A DNA stretch of 64,000 nt from Zerene cesonia (GCF_012273895.1 NC_052122.1:4278001-4342000), one strand, 5' to 3'. Shown: positions 47,263-59,242, numbered from the stretch's first letter. Notes: a model not told the origin generated them from the sequence alone. Program-made: numbers and translations.

Positions 47263-47452
47263 ACTAGCTATACAGTCGCGGCTTCGCCCCCGTAACGAAA
47301 GAAAATTTAGGGGAATTCCCCGCGCACTTCCCCGTTCTGATGAGATATTCTATTTTCACATCTAAAACTATATTCATACCAAATTTAATTCACATCGATT
47401 CAGCGGTTTAGTAGTTAAGAAGAGATAGTCACACAGCCAGATAGAAGTTACA
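47263..47452 (+). repeat. Short repeat, same general family as 32018
   Basis: ACTAGCTATACAGTCGCGGC then TTCGCCCCCGTAACG, CATACCAAATTTAATTCACA, CGATTCAGCGGTTTAGTAGT. Diverged in the middle. Confidence 0.6.
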
Positions 47453-47915
47453 GCACAACCGTTTCATCCATTCGAAAACTCTCAAGATGTTTACATTAAT
47501 GTAACTTTTATAACACCTTGTAACTCAGATTCTTGCGCGTCACGTTCCCATATTAAGCCCGGATATAGAATTACTCATCGTAATATACCGAAACTTTCTC
47601 AACAGAACAATGCGTAATTTTCATAACAACCTCTGATTAGCCTCAAACGGGCCAAGGCTTATCAAATAAACGGACATGACTGCGAATGCTTGGCCATTAA
47701 TGAGATGCGACTCTGTGGAATGTTAATTGTTATCTTATACCAATGTAATGGTTTACTTATTGGCTATAGAGGTCTCGTGTTCGTGTTTCGGATCAGAAAA
47801 TGCTATAGGATTTGTTCAAGGTTCAAGCCCGAGGATATTTTGCAACAGCCCGGTCGAGTAGTGTTCTATCTTCGCAGGTCTTCGCACATCGATCTACGAA
47901 CAATATACAATAACA

Positions 47916-48140
47916 TTATCACACTAATGTTATAAATGTGAAAGTTTGTTTGCTTGGATGTTTGTCCGTCAATCGCACTAAAACTGCTGAACGGATTTTG
48001 AGAAAATCTGTTAAACAGACAAGGTATTAGCTGACTGTCAAACGACAAGGGTGATAGGATACTTTTTATCCCGATTAAATGCTTCCTTGGGATAAAACAG
48101 GAATCTTAACATCCGGGTGGAGACAGAACGAGTGTCTAGT
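47916..48140 (-). repeat. Short repeat, partner of 28033
   Basis: Plus strand: CACACTAATGTTATAAATGT, CTGCTGAACGGATTTTGAGA, ATACTTTTTATCCCGATTAA, GGAATCTTAACATCCGGGTG, ending GAACGAGTGTCTAGTG. Confidence 0.65.
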
Positions 48141-49148
48141 GTACAATAAATTATTAGTTTGTCTCGTTCCGGTAATGGCGTCAATGTTCAGTTCTGAGTG
48201 AAATAAATTGTTATGAACCGACGCTCCGTCTTCAGTTTTTTTGTTATATTACTCGGTAACTTAGTTTTTTAGTTAGTTAGTGTCCAATCGTTGGCGTGAT
48301 TCCATTTGATAGGTAATTGTTGTCATTGGACCGCATATTATTTGAAGAACCTCCTTCAATATATCCCACTTACAAATCTATAGTGATGGTCTAGCATTAG
48401 GAGTATCTAACCGATTTATCCCGGTACATTTCACTGAATTAATTACCTAATTCATATCGCGAACTATTCGTAAGTTTGATGTGTGAGATCGAATCGAATG
48501 GAACGGCTAGGTGGAGTGGAAAACTGACCTCATTCTGACGATTAGACTAGCTTTTTAGTGCACGACAGCGTAAGCCAGTCGATTTATTTATGTTATAATG
48601 TATTGTAAACTTTTATCAGTCGAGATTCCCAAAATGACGGTAAGTTCTCAATTCGTTGCGTGTTTTTTTTTAATTTCTCTATTCTTCTGTGTTGATGGAA
48701 AAAAAATCGTAATCTACCCCTGCTCGTGAGGTATCATTGGATAGATCTTTTAAAGTCAGCTCGAGGTTCCAAACACGATCTTTCATCAGGGCGTTATATT
48801 TTGAAAATATTTGTGAAATGTGATCTTGTTATCAATATTACATGTATTTCAGGAAAAAGTTCTTCTTAATAACTTTTACATTAGGATTTTAATTAATATG
48901 GGTCTTATTCCGATAATATCACTTAATGTACTAGCTTTTTACCTAGGGCTTCCTAGGGGAAGTGACCACGTGGGCGTGGTCAAAGAAAATTAACAGATTT
49001 TTACACAACTCCCCGATGATATTTTTGGTTATGAAGTTTAATAGAAGCGACGAGAGATCAACAAGCCACCAGCTAAGCATTTTCATTATTCTCAAATTGT
49101 GCTCAATGGATTTTTAAAAATGGTAAATTTACCCACAATTTATTGTTA

Positions 49149-49307
49149 ACTAGCGGTCCGTCCTGGCTTCGCTCGTGGTACATATATAGGCCTCAAAAAA
49201 TGGGCTATGTTACGCTGAAAGAATTTTTCAAATCGGACCAGCAGTTCCTGAGATTAATGCATTCAAACAAACAAACAAACTCTTCAGCTTGATAATATTA
49301 GTATAGT
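49149..49307 (+). repeat. Short repeat, ACTAGCGGTCCGCCCC family
   Basis: Starts ACTAGCGGTCCGTCCTGGCT and ends CAGCTTGATAATATTAGTAT; carries three CAAA units before the tail. Confidence 0.8.
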
Positions 49308-49439
49308 TTGAAAGTAAATTCAAACATACGTCATTTCTGGAATACTTAATCCGTTTCCAAGTTCCTACATACTTTTTACTCCTAACTCGTTTTATTTTCA
49401 ATAGATAATAAAATTAAACGTAATTTTTATTTGTACAGG

Positions 49440-49600
49440 GATTTATTATACACTTGCGGTGAGCCCGAGTTTTACTCGTTTTTCTCTCCATAAAGACCTA
49501 CCTTGTGCTTGAACAAAAAAGTAAAAAATAATCCGAATTGGACGAGCCGTTCTCGTGTTTTACAGCAACATATTTGACGATCATTTTAAAATAAATAGAT
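49440..49600 (+). repeat. Diverged repeat with CGAATTGGACGAGCCGTTCTCG core
   Basis: ACTTGCGGTGAGCCCGAGTT, GAATTGGACGAGCCGTTCTC, GTGTTTTACAGCAACATATT. A short similar core (GAATTGGTCGAGCCGCTGTC) occurs at 1178..1200. Confidence 0.4.
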
Positions 49601-49671
49601 AAGATAGATTACTAAATATAATTATTATCCTACAATTTGCACATTTATTAGATAAACTTATTTAAATGGAG

Positions 49672-49767
49672 AGCCCGGGCAGGGAATCGAGAGAGCTGGA
49701 GGAAAATACTCGACCAGGCCAAGGCCCACTCGCGGCTCTAGAGCCTCAGATGATGATGATGATGATG
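49672..49767 (+). mobile_element. 3' terminus of another LINE: polymerase C-terminus plus (GAT)n tail
   Basis: The frame reads NRESWRKILDQAKAHSRL and then TAG at 49739..49741. It is followed by AGCCTCA and about six TGA/GAT trinucleotides. A C-terminal WRK...AKAHSRL then stop and a TGATGA tail is familiar from lepidopteran LINE 3' ends. Only about 70 bases of coding sequence remain, so the copy is severely 5'-truncated and non-functional. It is GC-rich against AT-rich flanks. Confidence 0.65.
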
Positions 49768-52386
49768 TATTTATATGCAAATTGCTATGACCCATGTAAT
49801 GACTATTGTAACATACTCTAAAAAGTATTCGGATAACTTAATTAATAATTTATTTATTTATTCATACTTTATTGGTTACAAATTAAAGCTAAATCGAGGT
49901 GTAGGTATATATATTATTTTTAGTTACATAGTTTTAGTTGTATATTTTTAAAGTCACTGTCGCATTGGGAAATAACCTATAAAAGCACGTGATAATTTTG
50001 AAAAAGAATAAATAAATAAATAGTTAATCGCGGTCTTATAACTAATTTCTTCCAGACCACCGGATTAACGGGAGGAAACGAAACTGAAGGAGAGAAGCTG
50101 TAGCGCAAAACATAAATATGTATACTTAGTTCATGAATTGATTGATTGTTTTATTATTTGCTTGATGGATTGATTATTCGATTGATTGGCATATTGTATT
50201 TGTAATGGAAACAACATCCCATTATATATGCTCGTATTTGATTTCGAGTTCCGAGTATTAGTCATTGGGAAATTAAAAATATTATTTAACCTAACGTTTC
50301 GAACACTTTACAGAACCGTAAAAAATCCGTTAAAAAGTCTTATTTTCAAAACATCCCATAAGGGAACTAGTTCCAAACAAATCACTATACAGCAAAACCA
50401 GCGGCTATTTATTAACGAGTTTATAGGGGTAAATTCAACACTATAAGTCTCCAGACACAACGCCTTAGGGCTCTGTCAAAGTCTTCTAGGGTATCCCGAT
50501 CTTTTTGGTCTCCAACGGTGACAAGGTCAGCCTACTGGGAGGCTATCTATTAACACAATTACCATATTTCAAACACGTTTATTTGACATCAAATGTTTTT
50601 ACAAGCTACCGCACTGAACAAATCTTCACGTACGCATCAATATGCGCTATTTAAATATTTAAGGGTCTGCCCGTCAAACAACACATTACGGGTAATGGTT
50701 ATTAAATAGATATTAAACACATCGTTGGCATTGTACATACCTTGTGAACTCTGTTGTTACCTACTAGGAATTTTACTATAGCTACTAAATGTGTCATTAC
50801 TTACTCAACTATGAACATACACATACGTAGTTCATATATAGTCTATTATTATAATAAATTTTTTTTATAAATGGAACGTTTTTTATCTGTTCGCGCCAAA
50901 ACGTAAGTTCGCGCCGTTATATATGTAAAATACAGTTTAAACAATAACAATACTGGAATCAAAATGCATCCTTTTTCATTTCTTGTCGCAACACAATAAA
51001 ATATTTAATCAAGATTAATGTTCAATAAAATATTAATATATAATTTATCGAATATTTATCAAAGCTATTTAAGTATATATAGAGGTTATTTACACAAAAT
51101 ATTTAGGTAGCAAATAGGTCGTTTATTTTTATGACTAAACTAAAATAATGTTGTGAAATTATTATATTTCGCAATTATAAATTTTCGATTGTAAATTAGG
51201 CAAGTCAACTAATGAAGATTCACAATAACGTTACGCTATAAAATTATAAATGTATATCTGAATTTATAGCCTTTGTTTCGATCGTTAAGTCAATACTATT
51301 AAAAATAAATGTTTGTTTATGCTAATCAGCGAAATTCCTTATTATTAAAACGATTTTTACTTTTAACTTGCGTAACTTTTCCGGTTGTAAAGGTTAAATC
51401 GTTAATATAATTAAATAAATTACTGCATTTGTCAATTATTGAGGATTTAATATTTCTTAATTTATGGTTTACATATTAAAATATTTGTAATTTTCTTACT
51501 TATATATCAATTTTAAGTTACGCGTTTCTTTCTTCTTTAAGTCAATTAACTTGAGTGTAAAAAATATAGATTTTTACATTAAGAATGATTGAATTATATG
51601 AATAATTAACTTAATATTTAATAAAGTGTACCACATTGCCCGGTTTGAATCGGAAATTATCAAACTTGGATCTACTATATTGGACGGAAGGACGGATGTA
51701 CGGCGACTTGTGAGTTACGTTTATGAAAACCGTTACATATTACCACAGACAACACAATACCTATTATATTGCCTTCTCTATGGGTTTCTAACTTAATTAA
51801 AATTTTTGTTCTGTGTATAAAAAATTAAATAAACTGTTCTTTCTTTCTTTCTTTTCTTTAAACTGTCACCTAAGATAACGCAATCTGCGAACGTTAAGCG
51901 CTTGCCTAAAACAACAATGAAGTCAGAAAAACGAATTAAACATGTTATGTAACCAGGAAAAAAAATGGAATTACGTATATCACAATGCAGAATATTGATA
52001 TTTAGATATATTCGCCGTTATAATGCAATAAAACTGCAAACTATTTCGATTACGTTGGCACATAACAACGGTAATATATCAAATTTTTCATCATATGACT
52101 CGTGCCTTTCTCTTACAAAATGGACGCAATGTGATGTTTAGAGTGAAACACTGCAACGGAGGTCAAGAAGATAGACTCGTACCTACACTTAATTGCGCAA
52201 TAATATAGGCTTTTCTACTCCATGTTATGCGGTGATGAAATTGTTTGTGAACTGTAACACAATAAATTTTATGTAATTTTGTATTGCGAGAGGATGCGCG
52301 GGGATAAAGGTAAAAAACTCATAACAATTTCGGCATTCTTCACCACAATGAACCAAGCTTTGGCCTTTTTTTTTTTTTTTTTTTTT
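49768..52386. other. Mostly featureless; one terminal-exon-like string
   Basis: TTTCTTCCAG at about 50048 is followed by TTGLTGGNETEGEKL and TAG (50058..50105), which looks like a splice acceptor and a short last exon but may be chance. The rest is AT-rich, with (CTTT)n at about 51838-51855 and a T-run at the gap edge. Confidence 0.35.
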
Positions 52387-53386
52387 NNNNNNNNNNNNNN
52401 NNNNNNNNNNNNNNNNNNNNNNNNNNNNNNNNNNNNNNNNNNNNNNNNNNNNNNNNNNNNNNNNNNNNNNNNNNNNNNNNNNNNNNNNNNNNNNNNNNNN
52501 NNNNNNNNNNNNNNNNNNNNNNNNNNNNNNNNNNNNNNNNNNNNNNNNNNNNNNNNNNNNNNNNNNNNNNNNNNNNNNNNNNNNNNNNNNNNNNNNNNNN
52601 NNNNNNNNNNNNNNNNNNNNNNNNNNNNNNNNNNNNNNNNNNNNNNNNNNNNNNNNNNNNNNNNNNNNNNNNNNNNNNNNNNNNNNNNNNNNNNNNNNNN
52701 NNNNNNNNNNNNNNNNNNNNNNNNNNNNNNNNNNNNNNNNNNNNNNNNNNNNNNNNNNNNNNNNNNNNNNNNNNNNNNNNNNNNNNNNNNNNNNNNNNNN
52801 NNNNNNNNNNNNNNNNNNNNNNNNNNNNNNNNNNNNNNNNNNNNNNNNNNNNNNNNNNNNNNNNNNNNNNNNNNNNNNNNNNNNNNNNNNNNNNNNNNNN
52901 NNNNNNNNNNNNNNNNNNNNNNNNNNNNNNNNNNNNNNNNNNNNNNNNNNNNNNNNNNNNNNNNNNNNNNNNNNNNNNNNNNNNNNNNNNNNNNNNNNNN
53001 NNNNNNNNNNNNNNNNNNNNNNNNNNNNNNNNNNNNNNNNNNNNNNNNNNNNNNNNNNNNNNNNNNNNNNNNNNNNNNNNNNNNNNNNNNNNNNNNNNNN
53101 NNNNNNNNNNNNNNNNNNNNNNNNNNNNNNNNNNNNNNNNNNNNNNNNNNNNNNNNNNNNNNNNNNNNNNNNNNNNNNNNNNNNNNNNNNNNNNNNNNNN
53201 NNNNNNNNNNNNNNNNNNNNNNNNNNNNNNNNNNNNNNNNNNNNNNNNNNNNNNNNNNNNNNNNNNNNNNNNNNNNNNNNNNNNNNNNNNNNNNNNNNNN
53301 NNNNNNNNNNNNNNNNNNNNNNNNNNNNNNNNNNNNNNNNNNNNNNNNNNNNNNNNNNNNNNNNNNNNNNNNNNNNNNNNNNNNNN
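52387..53386. other. Assembly gap, 1000 N
   Basis: Exactly 1000 Ns. The left edge is a run of about 19 T at 52368..52386, consistent with the poly(A) tail of a minus-strand retroelement. The right edge carries a decayed coding tail. Confidence 0.99.
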
Positions 53387-53398
53387 ATATTAATTCTA

Positions 53399-53591
53399 TT
53401 GTCTTAAAACCATTTTACCTAAATCCTTTGCCGATCAAGTGAAGCTAAAAAGATAGATCTACTTCGTTTACGTACTAAGAACATAATTCCTGAGGAATAT
53501 CATGGTTGAAAGTCCTCTTTACCAACTACATCCTGTGAAGAAGATCGTTTACCTGAACCTTCGATTGACGAAGAGTCAGAGGAAGGATAAG
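53399..53591 (+). pseudogene. C-terminal coding tail, probably a decayed transposon ORF, beside assembly gap
   Basis: Directly after the N gap one frame reads EAKKIDLLRLRTKNIIPEEY, HG, an in-frame TGA, then KSSLPTTSCEEDRLPEPSID, EESEEG and TAA. Acidic composition, codon-like structure and a single internal stop suggest a recently broken C-terminus. The preceding frame (VLKPFYLNPL) appears shifted. I cannot name the family; a DNA-transposon protein whose body lies in the gap is the likeliest explanation. Confidence 0.45.
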
Positions 53592-56009
53592 ATTCTTTTA
53601 AAGTCTTTTATCTATTTTATGTTATATTTAGAAATATAAATGATTGGTTACTTCAAAATCGTTTCATTTATTAACGCGACATAAAAATTACATTATTGTA
53701 TTAAGTTTATAGTTCCTAATAAGTGATATACACACATTTTCTACAGGTAAAATAAGTTAAATACAATAAAAATATCATTATTTTGGAAAATTTAGTCTAT
53801 ATTAATCTTTTCTACAAAATAAATAGTACCAAATACAATAAACTATTAGACAAAACTAATAAGAGTTTCTGCTATCATTGAATTCAGAAGATATAACACA
53901 TTTTTTAAATACAGGTAAAACATATTAACTGCTACCCTCTTTCGATCTAAATTAAATTTTAAATGGTTTTTACTACAGCTACATATCCCATAAGGGTAAA
54001 TCTTAAAAGAGGGGTAGTTAGCGCAACATTTAGCATTAAAACTTTTTTAAATGATGAGTTTGAAATAGGATAAACTAGTACCTAAACTTTCAAAACTCAT
54101 TTACTCGAAATGTCACCAACAACACTTATTATTTTTTACCAGTAAGCAGACGATATGATGTATCATTACGTAGTATAAAACAAAATCACTTTCTCTGTGT
54201 GTCCCCATGTTCCTATGTATGCTTAAATCAATAAAAATACGCAACGGATTGATGGTTTTTTTTAATAGATAGAGTGTTCAAAAGGATGGTTTATATGTGC
54301 AAAAACTTTTATCAAACTACTCCGAACTTAACGCTTTCCAAACTGCGGGCATAAGCTAGTTTACTAATAAAATAGAAAAAGTACTCCAATAAATATTCAC
54401 CCCAATTGTTTCCTTAGATTAGCCAAGTCTTATCAAATACATAATATCTCTGTGTGAGATGGGCCTTAGGCGGTAAGTAATTCATCAGATGTCATTTTAC
54501 GTAAGACACGGTCGCTGGCGGACTCACAAAATAACACATTCTTCCTGGTTCACACGGAGAATTTAATTAGGATTAAAAGTTTTCTCTGTATAGAAAGACG
54601 ACTTTTGACTATAAGGTATATATTGACTTTATTATGCTCAATTATCAATAATAATTAGTTTATCTTTGCCGGGCAGCGTTTTTTAAAACATTTAAACGTA
54701 AACGTAATTAAAATGTAACTGATTCAATCTATAAGGTTCAGCATTTCTTAAATCATGTGTGGTGTAACATAACCATCTCATATGTAAACAATTATTCATC
54801 AATTAAAGTAAACCAGTACAAACCTGGACTCAGTCAGTTTCAAATAGGCGACATAGAATTTGATAATGCACAATACTTTTATTGCATCACTAGATTAAGT
54901 TACTACAAGACAAGATCACTCGCATAGCATTAAGCTAATCAGGATTCAAATTTCACATTTAACATATCTAAAGAATTCGTTATGGCCGTTCTCAGACCAT
55001 AATCTTCCATAATAAAGCGGCGCCATGTTGCATAACTTTCATTGATGACATTGTTATAAACAACATTATAATAGAACGCGTGTCTTTTTAATATTCAGCA
55101 GTAACGGCCAACGCGATCGTCCACATTGATAACATAGACACAGATAATAGAATACTATACCTACATAACCTTGAAACTTTCTAGAAACGCGCAGTTTTGG
55201 CGCCAACGCTGTTGCTTTAGTTATATCGCCATACATTGCTGTCGAAGTTCTATTATTTCGTTTTTAGGGAAAAATGTCTATGAACTGAAGCAATGTACAG
55301 CGTTTTTTGTATATTGAAGGGATTTATATTTGACTATGCATGTTTTTGCGTTCCGATTAGCATGGAGGTGGTTTATGATTAATTTATCGTCGTTTAAAAA
55401 AACGAAAAAATTTAATTTGTTGCGTACTTTTTTACTTTTTTAACGTTTGAGCATGGATAACTCCAGGGTTTTCGACGAAATGACATGACGCTTTTTTTTG
55501 TTCTTGACATAACTGTCATTTGATTTTTGAATTTCAAAATCTAAGTTGTGCTTCCCTCCACATGAAACGTCGGGATCAACTTATGACATTGTTGGATATA
55601 TCTCTTCAATTAAGGTTATAGATGATTTTTCATTTAAGTGTTCCATTTTTCAAAATATTGGGAATGAGGGCTCGGAATTTGACTTTGAACAGCATGCATT
55701 CAATTAATTACATTTATACAATAACTGTTTCATTCAATCAAATTTATAAATTTCAATCAATTTTCGAAGATACTTGATCCTCGATATACTCAGTTCAATA
55801 AAGGGAAAAAGGGCTACCTGTGTAAGTCTGTGGTGTCGTCGAATTTTTTTTTTTTGAATTATGAATACGTATTATGATAAATCTCAAGATCATTATCATC
55901 TCATGAGATTGTGTCTTGTAATCAACGGGGTTGAAAAAATAAAATAATTATATAGCAAAGCTGATGTCATTGATAGCTATTTAATAATACATTGTTTATC
56001 ATATTTTAT
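53592..56009. other. Intergenic AT-rich DNA
   Basis: Apart from the diverged repeat at 54171..54359 nothing is recognised. Confidence 0.55.
54171..54359 (-). repeat. Diverged short repeat ending GCGGGCATAAGCTAGT
   Basis: Plus strand: ATCACTTTCTCTGTGTGTCC, AAATACGCAACGGATTGATG, AACTGCGGGCATAAGCTAGT. The end matches lepidopteran elements of the GCGGGCAAAAGCTAGT type in reverse orientation. Confidence 0.5.
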
Positions 56010-56200
56010 CCCCGTCGCAAAAAATAGGATTGCCATGTGCTTAACGCCGATATATACCTGTCTGTCTACGTGTGTGTGTCTGTCTGTGACATCGTAGCTT
56101 TCAAAGGGATGGACCGATTTTGATGCGATTTATTTCTTTCATTGCTAGCTTTTTGCGGTTCGACTTAATAACTATTCAAGTTTTTTTATAAATCAGTTAA
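56010..56200 (+). repeat. Repeat with CTGTCTGTGACATCGTAGCT motif
   Basis: GTCTGTCTGTGACATCGTAG then CTTTCAAAGGGATGGACCGA and TTTTGATGCGATTTA, a phrase typical of interspersed lepidopteran repeats. Single copy here; boundaries uncertain. Confidence 0.4.
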
Positions 56201-56584
56201 AAATGTCCTAAAAGTAATTTTTCACAATTCGCTCTATTGTATTATGCTAATATTTCATATTCCAGATGTACATTCGACAACAGTAAACGGGGTCGGGTTT
56301 TTTTATTTTAATTTATTATTTGCTTAAGGTTGAGTTATATTGTATTTGACATTTGCGTATGAAAATGTAAATATTAACAGAAAACTAAGCATCATATTAT
56401 GACGATATTATGCCGGTAATATAGAAATTAAAATTCATTATTTTAGTAAACATCAATTACCTAGTCAATTACCTAACTCAAAAGTTCTTATTCTTTATAG
56501 CTAAATGTAAAAATTTCTACATGTATCGTTGCTGAAATTCCTTAAATTGAAATTCCATTCTTAGATTCCGCGAATACCAGTTTA

Positions 56585-57274
56585 TTAGGCCAAAGCTTGG
56601 TCGGGGCAAGAATTTTGGAGATACCCGGTGTTGAAAGTTCGAGGGAGGCAGATGCTCTCGCTGCGAAGTTGCGAGAGATATGGGATGAGGGCACCGTCAA
56701 GGTTTCTAGGCCGGTGAAATGTGCGGAAGTGCAGGTCACTGGTCTGGATGACTCGGCGGCTGTTGAGGATATCGTGGCTGCAATCTCTCGGGCGGGGGAA
56801 TGCCCCACTGAACAAGTGAAGTGCAACGGTCTGCGCGTAGGCCCGCGCGGCTCAACAACGGCTTGGGTGAGTTGCCCGGTAGCCGCTGCTAAAAGGGTGG
56901 CCCAGGTGGGTCGTGTACTGGTGGGTTGGATATCGGCGAGAGTCTCTATGGGTGAAGTGAAGCCCCTGCGGTGCTTCCGATGCCTAGAGAAGGGGCACGT
57001 GAGGGCCACATGCAATTCGCCAACCGACCGGAGCAATATTTGCTTCCGATGCAGCGAGCCTAATCACAAGGCCGGGGAGTGCTCGGCATCCGCTGCTCAC
57101 TGCACTCTATGTGCTGGTGCCAATCTACCGGCGGAACACCGGCTTGGGAGCCCGGCCTGTAAGGCCCCGAAAAGGAGGGGAGGAGCTCAAAGGCGCGACA
57201 GTCCGGTCGCCGGGTCGCGCTCTTGCACTGCGCCTGCCGAGGTGCCTGAGGTGGTAGGAGAAATGGAGACGTAG
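56585..57274 (+). mobile_element. 5'-truncated ORF1 (zinc-knuckle Gag-like protein) of an R1-clade-like LINE
   Basis: An open frame of about 228 codons in a GC-rich block unlike its surroundings. It lacks a proper start: homology-like sequence begins near GQSLVGARILEIPG, and an in-frame stop lies upstream at 56543. The first part (SRPVKCAEVQVTGLDD) is typical of ORF1 proteins of the R1/TRAS/SART group. Counting from 56597, zinc knuckles lie at about residues 126-139 and 149-162 (both CX2CX4HX4C) and 169-188 (CX2CX8HX6C). The ORF stops with TAG two bases before the ATG of the next frame, as in two-ORF non-LTR elements. The protein binds RNA and packages the element for retrotransposition. 5' truncation is the usual result of incomplete reverse transcription. 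Confidence 0.88.
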
Positions 57275-57276
57275 CG

Positions 57277-57327
57277 ATGGCTCTTCATTTCCTTCAAGCC
57301 AACATCAACCACTGCGCCAGAGCACAG
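57277..57327 (+). mobile_element. Start of LINE ORF2 (apurinic endonuclease-like N-terminus), cut by assembly gap
   Basis: The frame opens MALHFLQANINHCARAQ and then enters the N gap. LQANINH at the start of ORF2 is characteristic of the APE-type endonuclease domain of R1-like non-LTR elements; the asparagine is an expected active-site residue. The rest of the endonuclease and reverse transcriptase would lie in the gap, whose real length is unknown. DNA after the gap is AT-rich and has no visible LINE homology. Confidence 0.8.
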
Positions 57328-58327
57328 NNNNNNNNNNNNNNNNNNNNNNNNNNNNNNNNNNNNNNNNNNNNNNNNNNNNNNNNNNNNNNNNNNNNNNNNN
57401 NNNNNNNNNNNNNNNNNNNNNNNNNNNNNNNNNNNNNNNNNNNNNNNNNNNNNNNNNNNNNNNNNNNNNNNNNNNNNNNNNNNNNNNNNNNNNNNNNNNN
57501 NNNNNNNNNNNNNNNNNNNNNNNNNNNNNNNNNNNNNNNNNNNNNNNNNNNNNNNNNNNNNNNNNNNNNNNNNNNNNNNNNNNNNNNNNNNNNNNNNNNN
57601 NNNNNNNNNNNNNNNNNNNNNNNNNNNNNNNNNNNNNNNNNNNNNNNNNNNNNNNNNNNNNNNNNNNNNNNNNNNNNNNNNNNNNNNNNNNNNNNNNNNN
57701 NNNNNNNNNNNNNNNNNNNNNNNNNNNNNNNNNNNNNNNNNNNNNNNNNNNNNNNNNNNNNNNNNNNNNNNNNNNNNNNNNNNNNNNNNNNNNNNNNNNN
57801 NNNNNNNNNNNNNNNNNNNNNNNNNNNNNNNNNNNNNNNNNNNNNNNNNNNNNNNNNNNNNNNNNNNNNNNNNNNNNNNNNNNNNNNNNNNNNNNNNNNN
57901 NNNNNNNNNNNNNNNNNNNNNNNNNNNNNNNNNNNNNNNNNNNNNNNNNNNNNNNNNNNNNNNNNNNNNNNNNNNNNNNNNNNNNNNNNNNNNNNNNNNN
58001 NNNNNNNNNNNNNNNNNNNNNNNNNNNNNNNNNNNNNNNNNNNNNNNNNNNNNNNNNNNNNNNNNNNNNNNNNNNNNNNNNNNNNNNNNNNNNNNNNNNN
58101 NNNNNNNNNNNNNNNNNNNNNNNNNNNNNNNNNNNNNNNNNNNNNNNNNNNNNNNNNNNNNNNNNNNNNNNNNNNNNNNNNNNNNNNNNNNNNNNNNNNN
58201 NNNNNNNNNNNNNNNNNNNNNNNNNNNNNNNNNNNNNNNNNNNNNNNNNNNNNNNNNNNNNNNNNNNNNNNNNNNNNNNNNNNNNNNNNNNNNNNNNNNN
58301 NNNNNNNNNNNNNNNNNNNNNNNNNNN
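57328..58327. other. Assembly gap, 1000 N
   Basis: Exactly 1000 Ns, interrupting ORF2 of the R1-like LINE just after its 17th codon. The real length may be several kilobases if the element is complete at its 3' end. Confidence 0.99.
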
Positions 58328-58806
58328 ATTTACATCTATCTGTATATTTAACTCAATTTAGTAAAAAAATGCATTTATCTCGTTTTAGCAGTAAGCAGAC
58401 GATATTCTTAAGTGAATTTAAGTATACGTAAATATACAGAAGAGAAGCACTGTTTTCTAACACCATGTTGTATGTATGTTTCTGAATTCCAATTTCTCTT
58501 ATTTAGGAGTTGACTTACTTCTATCATAAGACCATTTCTTTTGTATACATGCATTGCATTTGCATTGCATTTGTATACACTATCTTATATTTAGTTCGCT
58601 AAACCGTATAGCTGTTAAATACTTTATTAAATCTACCTATCGGAGCGTCTGCGCGTCTAATCTCGGTGCGAAATAACCCTTATTAACGTTATGTATGCGA
58701 TGCAAAGATTCCGTGAGAGGTGATAGAATAATTTCATTGTATTTGTACGCATATAGTGTTAACATAATATTTCTTTATAAGGTACATTACTACATGGTAT
58801 AGTCGA

Positions 58807-59067
58807 TTGTGCCGATGTCTTAGAGCGCATACGTTTCTCAATTCCACGTATCAATACTCGTTTGAATTTAGCAGAAAATCTTTCGTCCCCCTTTATGGAA
58901 AACCTTGGTCAACATACACCCTTGTTTCGCATGTCACCTATGCCAATGTTATCCAGTCGGAAATAGACATATTTAATGGTCCTCTTGTGTCATTCAGAAA
59001 TGATTTAAATAATGTCAGTATCCTTATAGGCACCTCGTTAATAAAAATTGTTAGTAAAAAAACTTAA
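58807..59067 (+). CDS. Orphan open frame of 86 codons, possible exon or pseudogene
   Basis: Frame reads NSTYQYSFEFSRKSFVPLYG and KPWSTYTLVSHVTYAN before a low-complexity end. Composition is more balanced than the AT-rich flanks. The start vaguely recalls the C-terminal region of insect carboxylesterases (YxYxFxF... then an H region), but the catalytic-histidine context is not convincing. Confidence 0.2.
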   Translation: MCRCLRAHTFLNSTYQYSFEFSRKSFVPLYGKPWSTYTLVSHVTYANVIQSEIDIFNGPLVSFRNDLNNVSILIGTSLIKIVSKKT

Positions 59068-59242
59068 TTAAGGTACCCGAATTATTATTTTTTTATATAA
59101 GCATGTTGTGTCTACTTCTAGAAGGTTATAAATGTTATGGACGCTGTCAAAAACTTAAAAATAACAAACATTGTGAACATTTGTAACCAGTTTTGTAGAC
59201 CAAATAAAAAAAAGAAACACATATTTGCGTCTTGTTCTGTAC

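Larger units (their letters stand above)
45723..49148. other. Intergenic DNA between listed repeats
   Basis: Outside the repeats at 46340, 47263 and 47916 nothing is recognised. The 81-codon frame at 47690 has no motif. Confidence 0.55.

Noticed and set aside
52279..53442. 387-codon frame across the second gap
   Set aside because: The frame is open only because of the Ns and a T-run (poly-Phe); the real coding tail to the right is in a different frame.
56542..57036. 164-codon minus-strand frame opposite LINE ORF1
   Set aside because: GC-rich shadow frame; the plus frame contains the zinc knuckles.
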